Shown here: positions 1-12,235 of the stretch, in pieces
Layout of the letters: each line of letters starts with the position of its first letter
How positions within the stretch are numbered: the stretch's first letter is position 1
Assembly: GCA_035079385.1 (NCBI GenBank)
Contig: JAVHKY010000003.1
Coordinates: 24,939,501-25,003,500, forward strand
DNA length: 64,000 nt
Reading direction: 5' to 3'
From: Aspidiotus rigidus
Lineage: Eukaryota > Arthropoda > Insecta > Hemiptera > Diaspididae
Made by a program: the position numbers and the translations under genes
Notes under the pieces: generated by a model
The model's input: the letters and a program-made list of their open reading frames with translations, nothing else
The model's database searches: none
What the model was told of the DNA's origin: nothing

Positions 1-92
1 ACTCATAACACAGGTTCCTTGCATTCCTCGTTCAAGTTCGTTAAGGAAGCTGTCGTTTTTCCAAGTCCCTAGCTCGTGAGTCGAAATTTCAA

Positions 93-420
93 CAGGGAAC
101 CTGTTTTATGGGGGATATTTGAGAAAATCGCCGTGCGCCGTATGGCGTCCGGCAAAAAACTTGGGAAAATTTCAACCTCCCAGCTATATATGATAAAAGG
201 GGGACTTGGAAGAATTTCGACTCTCAAGCAATATATGATAGGAGAGGGACTTAGAAAAACGACGGCTTCCTTAACGAAGTTAAACGAGGAACGCAGGGAA
301 CCTGTTTTATGAGTCAAATGGGATATGGTAGAAGGCCCAGACCTACTATAAGCCTAGTATAATATAACTTGAGAGTCTAAATTTTTCTCGAATCTCCCGC
401 TATAGTATATGATAGCTCGA
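93..420 (+). mobile_element. Modular repeat element, complete-looking copy (A-repeats-B-tail)
   Basis: Four parts occur in fixed order. Module A (from 93) opens CAGGGAACCTGTTTTATG and runs through a TTTGAGAAA..GCCGTGCGCCGT..CAAAAAACTT stretch. A few 45-bp units follow. Module B (about 251-311) contains GACGGCTTCCTTAACGAAG and ends in the same 18-bp word. A tail holds AGGCCCAGACCTACTATAAG and GAGAGTCTAAATTTTTCTCG. The same order recurs near 45.5 kb and, inverted, at 1131-1745. No coding potential is seen. It could be a non-autonomous transposon or a unit spread by recombination; no transposase or clear target duplication identifies the class. Confidence 0.5.
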
Positions 421-533
421 GAGTCGAAATTTTTCCAATGCCCCCCCCCCCCCCACTATCATATATAGCTCGAGAGTCGAAATTTTGCAAAGTCCCCCTC
501 CTATTATATATAGCTCGAGAGTCGAAATTTTAA

Positions 534-842
534 CAGGGAACCTGTTTTATGGGGGGCTATTTGAGAAATCTGCCGTGCGCCGTCCGCCGTCCAGCGAAAA
601 ACTTATAAAAATTTCGACTCTCGAGCTGTATATGATAGAAGGGGGACTTAGAAAAATTTCGACTCTCGAGCCATATATGATAGGAGAGGGACTTAGAAAA
701 ATTTCGACTCTCGAGCCATATATGATAGGAGAGGGACTTAGAAAAATTTCGACTCTCGAGCCATATATGATAGGAGGGGGACTTAGAAAAATTTCGAGTG
801 TCGAGCTATATATGATAGGAGGAGCATAAAACAGGTTCCCTG
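534..842. mobile_element. Inverted-boundary variant of the modular element
   Basis: This copy opens with CAGGGAACCTGTTTTATG at 534 and closes with its exact reverse complement at 825-842. The flanks read AAATTTTAA on the left and TTAAAATTT on the right, so the inverted match extends outward through a TTAA. Inside are module A and five units of the 45-bp repeat. A TTAA-flanked insertion is one reading; a recombination product between oppositely oriented copies is another. Confidence 0.45.
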
Positions 843-1130
843 TTAAAATTTCGACTCTCGAGCCATATATGATAGGAGAGGGACTTAGAAAAAATTTCGA
901 CCCTCGAGCCATATATGATAGGAGAGGGACTTAGAAAAATTTCGACTCTCGAGCTATAGATGATGAGAGGGGGGACTTGGAAAAATTTCGACTCTCGAGT
1001 CATATATGATAGGAGAGGGACTTAGAAAAAATTTCGACTCTCGAGCCATATATGATAGAACGGGGACTTGGAAAAATTTCGACTCTCGAGCTATATATGA
1101 TAGGAGGGGGACTTAGAAAAATTTGGAGTT

Positions 1131-1745
1131 GGTCTAGGCCTTCTTTTTACTACCTTTCTCCAAATCTAGGCTTCCTTGAATTTTCAATACCAAATCTCAT
1201 TCGAATAATAAAACAGGTTCCCTGCGTTCCTCGTTTAACTTCGTTAAGGAAGCCGTAATTTTTTCAAGTCCCTTTCTTATCATATATGGGTCAAGAGTCG
1301 AAATTTTTCCAAGTCCCTCTCCTATCATATATAGCTCGAGAGTCGAAATTTTTCTAAGTCCCTCTCCTATCATATATGGCTCGAGGGTTGAAATTTTTTC
1401 CAAGTCCCCCTCCTATCATATATTCTCGAGAGTCGACATTTTTCCAAGTCCCCCTCCTATCATATATAGCTCGAGAGTCGAAATTTTTCTAAGTCCCTCT
1501 CCTATCATATATGGCTCGAGGGTTGAAATTTTTTCCAAGTCCCCCTCCTATCATATATTCTCGAGAGTCGACATTTTTCTAAGTCCCCCTCCTATCATAT
1601 ATAGCTCGAGAGTCGAAATTTTTCTAAGTCCCTCCCCTATCATATATGGCTCGAGAGTCGAAATTTTTCCAAGTTTTTTGCTGGACGGCGCACGGGCACG
1701 ACAAATTTCTCAAAAAGCCTCCCATAAAACAAGTTCCCTGTTAAA
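1131..1745 (-). mobile_element. Modular repeat element, inverted copy
   Basis: Read on the minus strand this is module A (1672-1745, containing the GCCGTGCGCCGTCCAGC words), many 45-bp units, module B (about 1206-1262) and part of the tail (about 1131-1200, the reverse of CAAGGAAGCCTAG). Order and spacing match the plus-strand copy at 93-420, which supports a real composite unit. It is longer because the 45-bp array is expanded. Confidence 0.5.
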
Positions 1746-1799
1746 ATGTCGACTCTCGAGCCATATATGATAGGACTTAGAAAAATTTCAACTCTCGAG

Positions 1800-1995
1800 C
1801 CATCATATATAGCTGGAGATTCGAGAAAAATTTAGACTCTCAAACTATATTATACTAGGCTTATAGTAGGTCTAGGCCTTCTTTATACTAGCTTTATCTA
1901 GGTCTAGGCTTCCTTGAATTTTCAATACCAAATCCCTTTAGACTCATAAAACAGATTCCCTGCGTTCCTCGTTTAACTTCGTTAAGGAAGCTGTC
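1800..1995 (-). mobile_element. Modular element fragment (tail plus module B)
   Basis: The reverse complement gives module B (ending near 1935-1990) followed by the full tail, including the AGGCCTAGACCTACTATAAG word. The array and module A are missing, and the copy ends abruptly near 1995 in unrelated sequence. It closely resembles the tail of the copy near 45.8 kb. Confidence 0.5.
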
Positions 1996-2005
1996 CTTTT
2001 TTCAA

Positions 2006-5000
2006 AATATTTTGATGGCGTCAACATCTTCTCCAGGAGGATTCTGACAAAAAATTTCTCCTAAGTTCCTAAATCAATTCATGACCTTAACATTTTAAAA
2101 CTGTCAATCAGTAGCGGACGAGGGACTTTTGGAAACAATAAACCACTTGATGGTGTTTCTGCGGCGAACCTGCGCATCAGACAGCGGACATGGAAGACGC
2201 ACCTGCTAGAGAAGCGTGGTGAAGTAATGAAGAAGAAGAGAAGAACTCTCTGTACCCTGCCTTGCTCCTTCAATAATTCGTATGATAGAGCTGGCCGAAC
2301 CAGCTTTACATAAAATTGAGAGACCTAACCTAACCATCGTTTCCAAGATAAGTAATTAAGTATTATTTATTAATAACATTGTGCATTGATAAAATAATTA
2401 CTGAGAAAGTAGCGAAAAATTTGAAAGTCCCATTAGAATAATTACATACTAGGACATTCCTAGCCTTCGAACACAGATTACTAGGAGGGTTGTTGAAGAT
2501 CTGAATATGACCTCGTTATACTTAAATCAACCATTAACGACGCAAAGGTGATAAGAATAACATTTTCGAAAGCGAAATACGAAATTTTTTTTTTCAAAAC
2601 TTTTATCGTGGTTTTAAACTGAAAACGAGGACTCACGTGCTTGGTAACCTACATAGTCGCCGTGTAATATTTCACCTATTTCTCACTCAAGAACCGTTTG
2701 TTCGCTCGCATTCCTAATCGCCAATAGTAATAACTATTTTCCGGTGATAACTAGTTATTGAATTCCAACACGTTTGAACGTGTCGTGTTTCTTCTTTTTC
2801 GACTTAAGAAAACACTTAAGTAAATAACCCTCAATATTCCCGTTTACTTTTCTTTGAAGAAAAAAATAAAAATAAAAAAGACCATTCCAATTTCTATTAG
2901 CTAACATACTTTGAATATTGTAGGTACCTATTATTCAAAAAAATAAATAAAAAAATACTGGCCGAATAAAATGTATAGACTCCGGTATATCTAATTGCCG
3001 TTATTTATTTCTAAATTCGTCTGAGATCTGCGGGCAATTTTTCTGATAACACAATATCAACGTAAAGTCGACCTAGGCCTATAATCTTCTGTACTCATTG
3101 AAGAAAGAAAAAAATCCCCGTCAAGGTGCAATTAGAAAAATAAAACCGGCGATCACAGCATGTCAAAAATAGAGTCATATCAAAGTAAGACAAGCTGAAA
3201 CTTGAATATGTTGAAAAAATACTTATCCAGAACAAACCGAAAGTCAGAACTAAAGATACTAACGTACTAAAATAATTAAAGTTAGGTGTACACAATTGGG
3301 GAGGAAAGAAAAAAAAAAATTCTATAACATACCAACAACAGTGCGTTTCATGGTCCTCGCGATAGGTCGTCTCGTTTGAAAATTGCTGGAGTATCGATCG
3401 AGTGTAAAATACACGCTGTAACGAATCACGTGCGAAGGAAACTAAATTCGATGTCATCGGGTTCACATTTCACTATTTGCTAAACGAGGCAAATGTTGCC
3501 CAAGTCCCGCAATATTGGGGAATCCGATTCAAGACTGAGAAGGTTCGAACTCGACTCGAAGAAATAGCGACTCGTAAAAAATGATGTGGGCTAGTGAACA
3601 TCAGAAGCGAAGACGGTTTTAAAGCAGGTGACAAAAGGTTTGTGTACATTTGGTACATTCTATGGATGACGTCAACAATGTTCGAAAAATACTCGCCCTT
3701 GATTGGTTCTGGTCTTGTGACGTTCGTATGAAATTGAAATCGCACGCCGAAGTGCTAGCTGGTTACTTTGAATTGTAGATAATTATATCATCTGTTGATT
3801 CAAAGATAGACACCGAGGTGAAAAAAATTATCGATATAAATGCAGAATAGGATCGAAAATGCGTAGTGCAAAAATGAAGTTGAAACTTAATTTTATTATT
3901 CGAAGATGTAACTTATTCAAGCAAATGCCTACCCTCTATTCTCACGTCTTTAGAAACTCATACAAGTATAGGCACCGTATCCATGATTTATACGCCATTC
4001 TTAATTTTAAGAAATATATTTACTAACATTAGATAAATGGGTTTTTCAGTATCATCATGTGGAAATTTAAGCGCTCATAAGACTCGAAATAGAGCTAAAG
4101 TAGGTATCTGTTTTTATTTCTCTTCATAAATCCCCATTTGAACTCGTCATTATACGGTACCTACCTAATTTTTAATCTCTTCATCTTCCAAGATACACTT
4201 CTGCTAAATTTAATTGTGATGATACTTTCAGAGGACTGAGATACGCTTGCCGGATAATTATTTCGTTCGATAAATTGGGTTTCGAACAATTAAATGGGTA
4301 ACAGAAAATAACGCATAAAAACTTAATATTGTATTCGTCATCATGGATTCAATATAATACTTTGAATAAAAATTTCTCAACTAAATTAAATAGACTTGTT
4401 CGTAATTATTTCAATATTTTATAAGAATATTTGTCTGTTATACTTAATTTACTTTTTGCTATTAATTTGTCCCGGTAAAAGTAGACATCCTGTTTTCAAA
4501 AAAAATTTTCAATACCTCTGTACTTTCGTAAAGTGTTTGGGAAATATCACATCATCGGATAAGCTCCAGAATTTTATTTTACTCTTTTCTTAATTCAGGT
4601 CCTTTTTGCAAATCCAAAAAGAATTAAGTTTAAGCATTTATTCCCTTCCCACCTCTATATTTCCGAACATTTCTTGAATTGATCCTCTGCATCGAAAAAT
4701 GCAATTTTCATACCCAGGTCATCGTTCTTCATATTTTTTGCTTCAAATTTCAAGACATAGGTATATGCCTGAATGAACAGAAAAGAAATGTAAGTTCCTA
4801 CCTATATAAGTATAATTATATTCATTTCTTTTTTGAACGATTTTAGTGTGTTAAGCCTTCTGCACAATGGATTATGAATTTCGTTCGAAGCGCGAGATCA
4901 GATTTTCTTCGAATTGCGCATGAATTGAGCAAAAATTTCAAGGTTGAAAATTGAATTGGAAATGCTAATACCCCTAAGTCACGACAAAAAATAGGAGTTC

Positions 5001-8000
5001 AATAAGACTATTATGCGTTTTTTTAGCGATTTTTCGAAGGCTATTCTATACAAATACCGAACGTGGTTCAGGTTTTTGTTCTGAAGAATTTTTTCTGTAA
5101 ATCAAACCAACTCTGAAGGAATATCTTCTGATTTTTTTTATCTTGAATAAGAAATACCTCTATCCATAATACCTACGATAAAGCTGTTCCCTGCTATCAT
5201 TGGCCTTTCTCAATTTTCAAGAATTTTGTTCAATAATAAACGATGAGTAAAATTTAGGTATCGTCGGCGCCTAGAGGCTATGTTCTCATTTCTATTCATG
5301 CAGCTGCGGACCGAAATTGTTTGAAATTGTTTTCAACTTTGAAATATGTTACTCAAAATATCAGTCTTATACTTTTCAAAAGGTACCTAGGTACTCTTGA
5401 ACAAATTAAAGTAAAGTTACTAAGCCATCGATGATGATAATTAAATTTGATTATTCCAGTTTGACTTCTAATCATTAGTTGAAAAGTAGTGCCTATCTTA
5501 ATCCTACAATAGATTTATGGCTAATTTCACCCTTTTTTTCCACCGAATCTCGCGTGCTTAAAATATCCTTCACCTTAAGCAAAGTCCAATCATAATATGT
5601 ATTATTACAGATTATTATTAGACCAATACATAAAAATAGTATTGATTCAAATATAGCATGAATATTATATTATGTACATCTAAAATAAATATTAGGTATA
5701 CATAGGTAAATCAATTAAAAAAAAAAAATTATCAAACTTGAATTATTTATTGTTGATAAACCATAAAGCTACCTATTCATTATTTCATATCAAAAATAAA
5801 TGATATTCAAATTCTATTGACCTATTGTTCAGAAAATTTTCTCTTAAGCAAAATCTAGGCTAACTTCACCATTTATTTTCAAAAAATATTCACAACGTTT
5901 CAAACGAGTAACCGTTCTTTATCAAGTGAGAAGTTAACGTATACTTCACCGATAAAATTTAAATCAGAAAATTTTCTGTTTGTATTTTAATTAAAGGTAT
6001 TACAAACTTGAATTTCTTCTGTTGGTTCTGAACTACCTAAAAGACCTTACACTATAAAAATTGATAGTAATTTATTGATTGATAAGTAATCTTTATTTTC
6101 TACAAAAAATATTTGATTAATTTTAAACAAAAATTTATCATTTTTATTAATAAAGCATATACTTAATAATGAATAAAACAATAACACATCTATTTTAGAT
6201 CATCAAACTCGAATATTGAAAATAATTTTATATTTAATAAAAATTAAAACACGAATTTTAAATTTTCAAAATCAATATTATTAAAATTGAATAATATATG
6301 AGTATTTTATATAATTATTTTAAAATGTTCTTTATTTATTTAACGAGCTTTAAAACAACTAATAGGATATTAGCTCGACGTATACAGTATGCTTATATAA
6401 TATAGTTAGAATAATTATATAGTAAATTGGGATAAAGCAGTTTTGGATACGAGTAAAGAAAGATTTGATTAGGCCAAATGTCCAGATTTAAATATATTTA
6501 ATACACAGTCTAAAAAAAAATGAAAATAAATTTAAAAACCCGACTTTAACAAACTTCATCAATCGTTATTATTTTAAGATTCCCCCTTACTTGCATCTCT
6601 ATCAAAATAAAATTTTGATATTTTTTCCTACGGGACTTGCGTTCAGCGTCCTAATTTATCGAATTCATGAAATGAAAAATGACGCAAGTACGTAGTTACA
6701 ATTCTTATCATTTTTAGTGTTACACAGATTCAGAAAATTTTTTTTTCTCATACGACAAAAAGTATGAAATTGTTTGAACCTCATCAACAGAAAATTTTGA
6801 AATTGATATGATAATACGCATAACAAGATACTCATCAGATTGCTTTCTTTTGTTGCCTTCCATATTTTTGTCCTATTATAACTTGACAGTATTGTTAATT
6901 AATTATTTCTTACCTAATAATTACGGAATGAAAATGTGATTGAATAAATTAGATTTGCAATACAGTTTGAAAAGCAGGTAGGATTGAATTCGAATTAATT
7001 AATATTTAATTCAAAAAAGTTTAAACATAATTCAACAGGTCTCTGAACATAATAGTTTGAAAACCGTGAAAATGACCCGTAAAATATGACTGAACCAACC
7101 AGAGTTTCCGATATTTGAAAATAAAAAACCAAAATTGTATCATGAACTTTTTTAATTTCAGTCATACCTAGTTGAGAAAAGGCAGAAGACATTCAATATT
7201 AAAAATTAGTATTTTCTTATGAACAAATTTGCAACAAAGATGCACTTCATAAATTTTCAAGAGGATAGAATCCTAAGAAGTTTTTCAAGAGAAATTTTTA
7301 TGATATGATGATTATTAGGACTCAAAACAGTGAGCGATAACGAATTTAGATTTCTCTTTAGAACAAAAATATAATTAGGTAGTGAAAATTAATACTTTTT
7401 ATAAATTCTATCTTTTTGTTATTAAAGAAAAATATTATTGTAGAAATGAAAATGAAATGATCAAGGACCAACGGGAAGTTCCAAACTAATTCATCCATAT
7501 TGACGTCCAAGAAATATTAATTTTTGTGGATTTTCATTATACTAAAATATGCTAGCAACACGAATAAAACGAGTTTTAATTTTTTTTTTTTTTGAATCAA
7601 ATGTATTACTCTCGTTCTTCAACATCTGCCTCAGATTAATCCACTTTCTCATTGTAATCTAATTACATCTGATATTTGAGTATTGAAGTATGATAAGTAT
7701 AATTGTCGAGCTCATAATTTTGGTAATATGTACTTATAGCTCGCGTGAATGAAAAATGGAAACAAGAGAAAAAAAAAAAAAAAAAACGATCACTGTGGGT
7801 TGAATCTTGAACAGAATACCACCTAAATATTTTCTTTTGAATTTTATTCTTACACTCGCATTCTTTATTTATTTATTTAACGACGCATCGGCATCTACGG
7901 CCATTGTATTTAGTTTGGAACTTCGTTAAAAAGAAAGACGTATTTATTTTAAAATTAATTTGAGGTAAACAAAAATTCAATTTTTTGTCCCCTTAAATTT

Positions 8001-8950
8001 ATACTTCATTGAGAAATAATAAATAAAAACTCAGAAACCATCGAGATACTTTGCATCCATTTTTCTTTGCGATGAACCTTCGAAACATTGTTCGTAACTT
8101 TTTCAATTACAAATCCATACATCACACTTTAAAGTGAATAAGTACTTACAAAAAAAAAAAAAACTACCTAATCTTATCATTTACGAGGATTATGAGTCAT
8201 TTTTATATTTGTACGAAATTCAAGACTGTTGCTCTGTTCGAAGCAACGATTACATATGTGCGTATAAGTTGAGAAAAAAGTCGAACACTCATTTCAGTGA
8301 TAAGAGAAAAGTTACACAGGTTGTGAAAGTTACATTCGTCTGCTTTTCTTATCATTTTATTAGTCTTTACGGTTAACTCCCTCATTTTATTTTCAATTTT
8401 GAATCTATTTACACTTTTCAACGATATTTAAACATAATAAACCTAAGTTTTGTACCGACGACTTTTTTCAATTTTAAAACTCGCACTTCTAACTTACATT
8501 ATTTATCCGCGTCTCTTATCAGTCCTCAATTACGTACTTGCTACCTAGTCCTGCTTTTAGTTCAAACTGACAGGAAGTATGATACGTTTCTTGAGCACCT
8601 GCGCTCTTTTTCCAACTGGCTATGCCTGTGAAGATGAAAAAAATGCTCTTTGTTTATATGCTGATATACCGCGACACTTAAGAAGAACGTCGAGTTCACT
8701 TATTTTCGGATAAATTTGACTCCCGTCAATCTTATTTCCTAAAACGACGTAAATTCCTCTTCGTTTTCCTAAATCGATGTACGTTTGAGTTCAAGCAGGT
8801 GAGAAGCATTGGCTATGTTGGTTAAATACTGTAATTTCGAATCAGCGATAGTAATGCCAAACACAAGGAAGAAACTCGAAAGTCAAAATTCTTCCACTCA
8901 TAAATACAACTCAATAGCGGAAATTTTCTCAATTTACTATCTTGATATGA
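2006..8950. other. AT-rich DNA, no gene recognised
   Basis: Long AT-rich sequence with many poly-A/T runs and short ORFs lacking domain signatures. A weak first-exon-like stretch lies on the minus strand at about 3330-3470 (an ATG followed by a GTATGT donor), but nothing downstream supports it. I see no RNA gene, tandem array or transposon end. Confidence 0.6.
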
Positions 8951-8991
8951 ACAGCTCGACCCTGTTTTATGGAGGGGGGGTCTGCCGTCAG

Positions 8992-9596
8992 TAGTAATGA
9001 CGGGTCTTTACCGCACTTACCCTATTTAGTCATATTTCTCCAAAATGAATATCAATATTAAAGAAATTATACTTCAAAAAAAAATATAATTTTTTAGAGC
9101 TCGTGTTCATTTAGAAAAAAAATTGTGATTGTTTTACTCATATTTCAGCCATTTTTTTAGAGAAATCATCTGTAATAATTTATTTAAAAATAGTAAGGGG
9201 GGACCCTTACTACTTTTTCAGAGAATTAATTTTTTAAAAAGTGCTGTTTTAAGGGTCAAAATTGGAAGTTTTTATGATATTTTGGTGTGGTAGTTGAGTA
9301 TAGAGATTTTAGCTATTTTATGACTGTTTTATAGTTAAAAAGTCAAGTGTGTGAGAGTATACATAGTTAGAAAAATAGTAAGGTATACCTATAAGGGTAT
9401 TTTTGAGAGTTTTTAGATTTAAAAATTTTAGCTATTTTTGTACAAAAAGTCAAGTGTTTATTTTCTTAGAAAAGAGTAAGGTACCTATAAGGGAATTTAA
9501 AATAGTAAGGAAATTTCAGATATTTTTGGGGATTTCTAAATTTCTTCGGTTTCATTCAGGAAATCGTGCAGACAAAAATAATGTCCGTCATTACTA
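8992..9596. mobile_element. MITE-like element with 12-bp terminal inverted repeats
   Basis: TAGTAATGACGG at 8992-9003 is exactly inverted at 9585-9596. The interior is AT-rich and non-coding, with repeated TTTTTAGAGAAATC and AGTAAGG words. Part of it (about 9110-9180) recurs in direct orientation at about 9670-9740, just outside. No unambiguous target duplication is seen, so the superfamily is unassigned. Confidence 0.45.
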
Positions 9597-10640
9597 AGTA
9601 CTACTTCTTCTCTTTTACAACCTAATCCCTTCAATCATTTTACACAGTATTTTTAGAGTGTGTAATCGTTCCGCAAAAATAATGTGATTATTTTACCTGT
9701 ATTTCAGGCATTTTTTATAGAAAATCAGCTGTACTTCATTATCCAAGGTAGGCCTCAGTAAAATTTATTACCCTATAGACTTTTCCAAGTATTGTAATAT
9801 GTAATGGATGCTAATCACCAATCTGCCCAGAAATTGATATCATTTTTCACAAAAAACGTACCTCAAAAATCTAACTGGTCTTCAACCCAGAGGTTTTTAT
9901 TACTACTTCTTCTCTTTTACAATCCAATCTAACTAGAAATCCTTCGATTATTTTTATCATATTTACTTCAAATCATTCAATTTATATTAAATTTTACCTG
10001 AAAATCAATAAAACCAATTTTCAGATGTTTCCTGGAGAACGGACGATCCAAAAAATGAAAATCATGTTAAAGCATTAAAAACCTTAGGTTTTAAAGCAAA
10101 AATTAGGTTTTTTCTCTTCTAATTTAAGTAGACTATTTACCCTAAAATCTAGTAATTTACCTTTAAAATTCAGAAATCTTGAACAATTTTACCCATTGTG
10201 ATAGACCAGATTTGTACTATCGCTGTACGCACTACTATGGGATTTTCCCATATCTCTCGCCGCTGTCACCGACGGACCGGGTGGTGGTTGAATGAAGCAG
10301 TTTGTACGTATCAAAGTACGGGCTAACATGTGTGAATTTTCAAGCGAAATTAAATTCCACAATATTATTTGATTAAGTATTAAAATCAAAGATACCTAAA
10401 AGTTATATTTATATTCTCATTTCTTCCTTATAAAAAAGATATTTTATAAAAAAGGATAACCCGGATATTAACGTTTTTGTTAAAATATTAGTAAATTTTA
10501 GTGAAAGAAGTGAATTCTTCTGATTGATAAAAGAACAGTTTCGTTCCGGAGTTATTTATCAGTTCTTTCGACTATACAAGATAGGAAAACATTTGGTTAT
10601 ACCGCTCCGGAGTCATTTCGCCACGTGCTTCATTTGACCA
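9597..10640. other. Intergenic or intronic AT-rich DNA with local duplications
   Basis: ACTACTTCTTCTCTTTTACA occurs near 9600 and again near 9902 in the same orientation. Otherwise I see no gene, RNA or transposon end. Confidence 0.5.
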
Positions 10641-11190
10641 CTACCCGACTATCGGCGAGGAGGACGATGATTCCTGAATTATTCTCCAGACGTTGTATCC
10701 TACAAATTTCTTTGGACGTACCTTTAAACTTGTTTGCTCTTCATAGTCTACAGCAGTGGCAATCTCGAAGATAGTTTTCCAATGTTCTTCTGTAGTAGGA
10801 ATAACTGCTCTGATTCCCTTATGCACCGGGTTGGAGAAAGCATTATACAGTTTCTCCTGTCCTCGAATGAAATCAGCAATAGCGAGTGTATTAACATGTA
10901 GGTAGGCGTTAGAATAGAATTCTGGACATTCTTGTGATTTTTAAGTCAAACGCCAATTGCCATTTTTGTTTGAAAGTTAGAGATTCGTTTGAATTGACGA
11001 ATTTGGGAATCGTTTTCTGTCTTAGTTTTTCAATATACGTTCCTAGAAATACTTCATAGGCGTCTACTCGCAATTGTAATGAATCCTGGTAACATTCACA
11101 AAGAATATTTTTTACCAACAGTTCATAATTCAGGAACTCATTGTATTTACAAAAATAAGAAGCAGCGAGCTTGATACAATTCTTATCACG
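10641..11190 (-). pseudogene. Terminal exon of an unrecognised minus-strand gene, frameshifted
   Basis: On the minus strand an acceptor-like tract (TTTTTCAATTTAG) at about 11191 precedes an open frame starting CGT GAT AAG. It reads through ..ASYFCKYNEFLNYELLV.. and ..KQKWQLAFDLK.., then loses frame near 10937-10942 in a run of five A. The adjacent frame continues ..ECPEFYSNAYLHVNTLAIAD.. and ..HWKTIFEIATAVDYEEQ.. to a TAG at 10641-10643, about 180 codons in all. Composition is protein-like (many aromatic and charged residues, few low-complexity stretches), unlike surrounding DNA. I do not recognise the family. The single-base frame change could be a real lesion or an assembly error in the homopolymer. 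Confidence 0.55.
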
Positions 11191-11721
11191 CTAAATTGAA
11201 AAAGACGTTCATTTCACGAAGAAAGACAAGTAATTATTAATTTTACGGAACGAATAATACTCGTACGTTTCGATCACACGTCTTGAAATTTAAATTGAGT
11301 CCAAAATTCAATTCACGAACATCATAGTAAATTATTAGAAATTAAAAGAAGAAAAGAGCAAATCATTTTCCTGAACGAGTTCATTATAAGTTATCTCGAT
11401 TTAGTGTTCTACAATAAAAAGATTTTCTCTACATTTTAAGAAGACTATCGAAAGTTCAAATCGATAGACACCTGATCTCAAGAAAATTTGAATGAATTTC
11501 ATAATTTATTGAAAAATACTTATCACACGATATTTCGTCGACAAAGGGAGAAATAAACGATACGATTTGATAAATATAAATTTGCGACACGAGGAATCTG
11601 AAAGTGGTTTTCGTATTCGGCTTATTATGACTTAGAACTCCTACAAGAAAGACACTATTTTCAGCTACAAATTTTCACAGGTATTTGAGAAATTTAGATC
11701 TCGAAATACTAGATTACCTAC

Positions 11722-11897
11722 CTTATCTTTAGTAGCATCTTCTTCTTTTCATATACATTCTTCACATTTTGCTTCTAGATCAACAACATTTCCAGCCATC
11801 ATTTTCACGCTACCTCTCATTTCCCCGAAGGCTTGAATCAGATAATCGTTGTAACATTTGTCGTTCACAAATAATTCTCCCTTCAATTTCATTGGAC
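11722..11897 (-). pseudogene. Duplicated exon, downstream copy (contains a stop)
   Basis: Minus-strand exon between an acceptor TTGTAG and a strong donor AAG|GTAGGT, 176 nt. It reads PMKLKGELFVNDKCYNDYLI.. and ..GNVVDLEAKCEECI, then an in-frame TGA where the other copy has CAA (Q), then KEEDATKDK. It ends in phase 0, matching the phase needed by the terminal exon at 11190. So frame is right but a nonsense codon breaks it. No family recognised; the paired cysteines in CEEC are notable. Confidence 0.55.
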
Positions 11898-12057
11898 CTA
11901 CAACCTTTCAAGAGAAAAAAGAAATAATAAATTCGGTATACCATAAATCCTTAATAGGTAGTGAATGACTTAGAACTCGTAAGACACTATTTTCAGACTC
12001 TACAAATTTTCACAGGTATTTGAGAAATTTAGATCTCGAAATACTACGGTAGTTTAC

Positions 12058-12235
12058 CTTATCTTTAGTATAGCATCTTCTTCTTTTTGTATACATTCTT
12101 CACATTTTGCTTCTAGATCAACAACATTTCCAGCCATCATTTTCACGCTACCTCTCATTTCCCCGGAGGCTTGAAGACGATAATCGTTGTAACATTTGTC
12201 GTTCACAAATAATTCTCCCTTCAATTTCATTGGAC
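12058..12235 (-). pseudogene. Duplicated exon, upstream copy (2-nt insertion)
   Basis: Same exon as 11722-11897 but 178 nt long. The glutamine codon is intact (..CEECIQKEEDA..), but an extra AT near the 3' end puts the donor (AAG|GTAAAC) in the wrong phase for the terminal exon. Its acceptor phase fits the exon at 12323-12399, whose last base completes a glycine codon (..VRT-G-PMKLK..). This copy therefore lacks the stop of its twin but has its own lesion. Confidence 0.55.

Larger units (their letters stand above)
1..2005. repeat. 45-bp minisatellite block with boundary modules
   Basis: A 45-bp unit repeats in tandem. It begins GGACTTAGAAAA, has CTCGAG in the middle and ends near CATATATGATAG. 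Spacing is exact at 661, 706 and 751. The orientation inverts at about 1200. Because 45 is a multiple of three, one frame reads as a 15-residue periodic peptide, which I take to be an artefact. Related blocks occur at about 21.5, 45.3, 49.8, 51.8, 60.1 and 63.4 kb. The block is punctuated by the 18-bp word CAGGGAACCTGTTTTATG or its complement (93, 294, 534, 825, about 1215, about 1730). Confidence 0.9.

Noticed and set aside
485..1003. Long ORFs with a 15-residue periodic peptide (KISTLEPYMIGEGLR type) as possible repeat proteins
   Set aside because: They arise because the 45-bp DNA unit is divisible by three. Both strands are open in the same region and unit variants are not codon-biased.
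3330..3470. Minus-strand ATG followed by GTATGT as a possible first exon
   Set aside because: No downstream exon, domain or consistent frame supports it.
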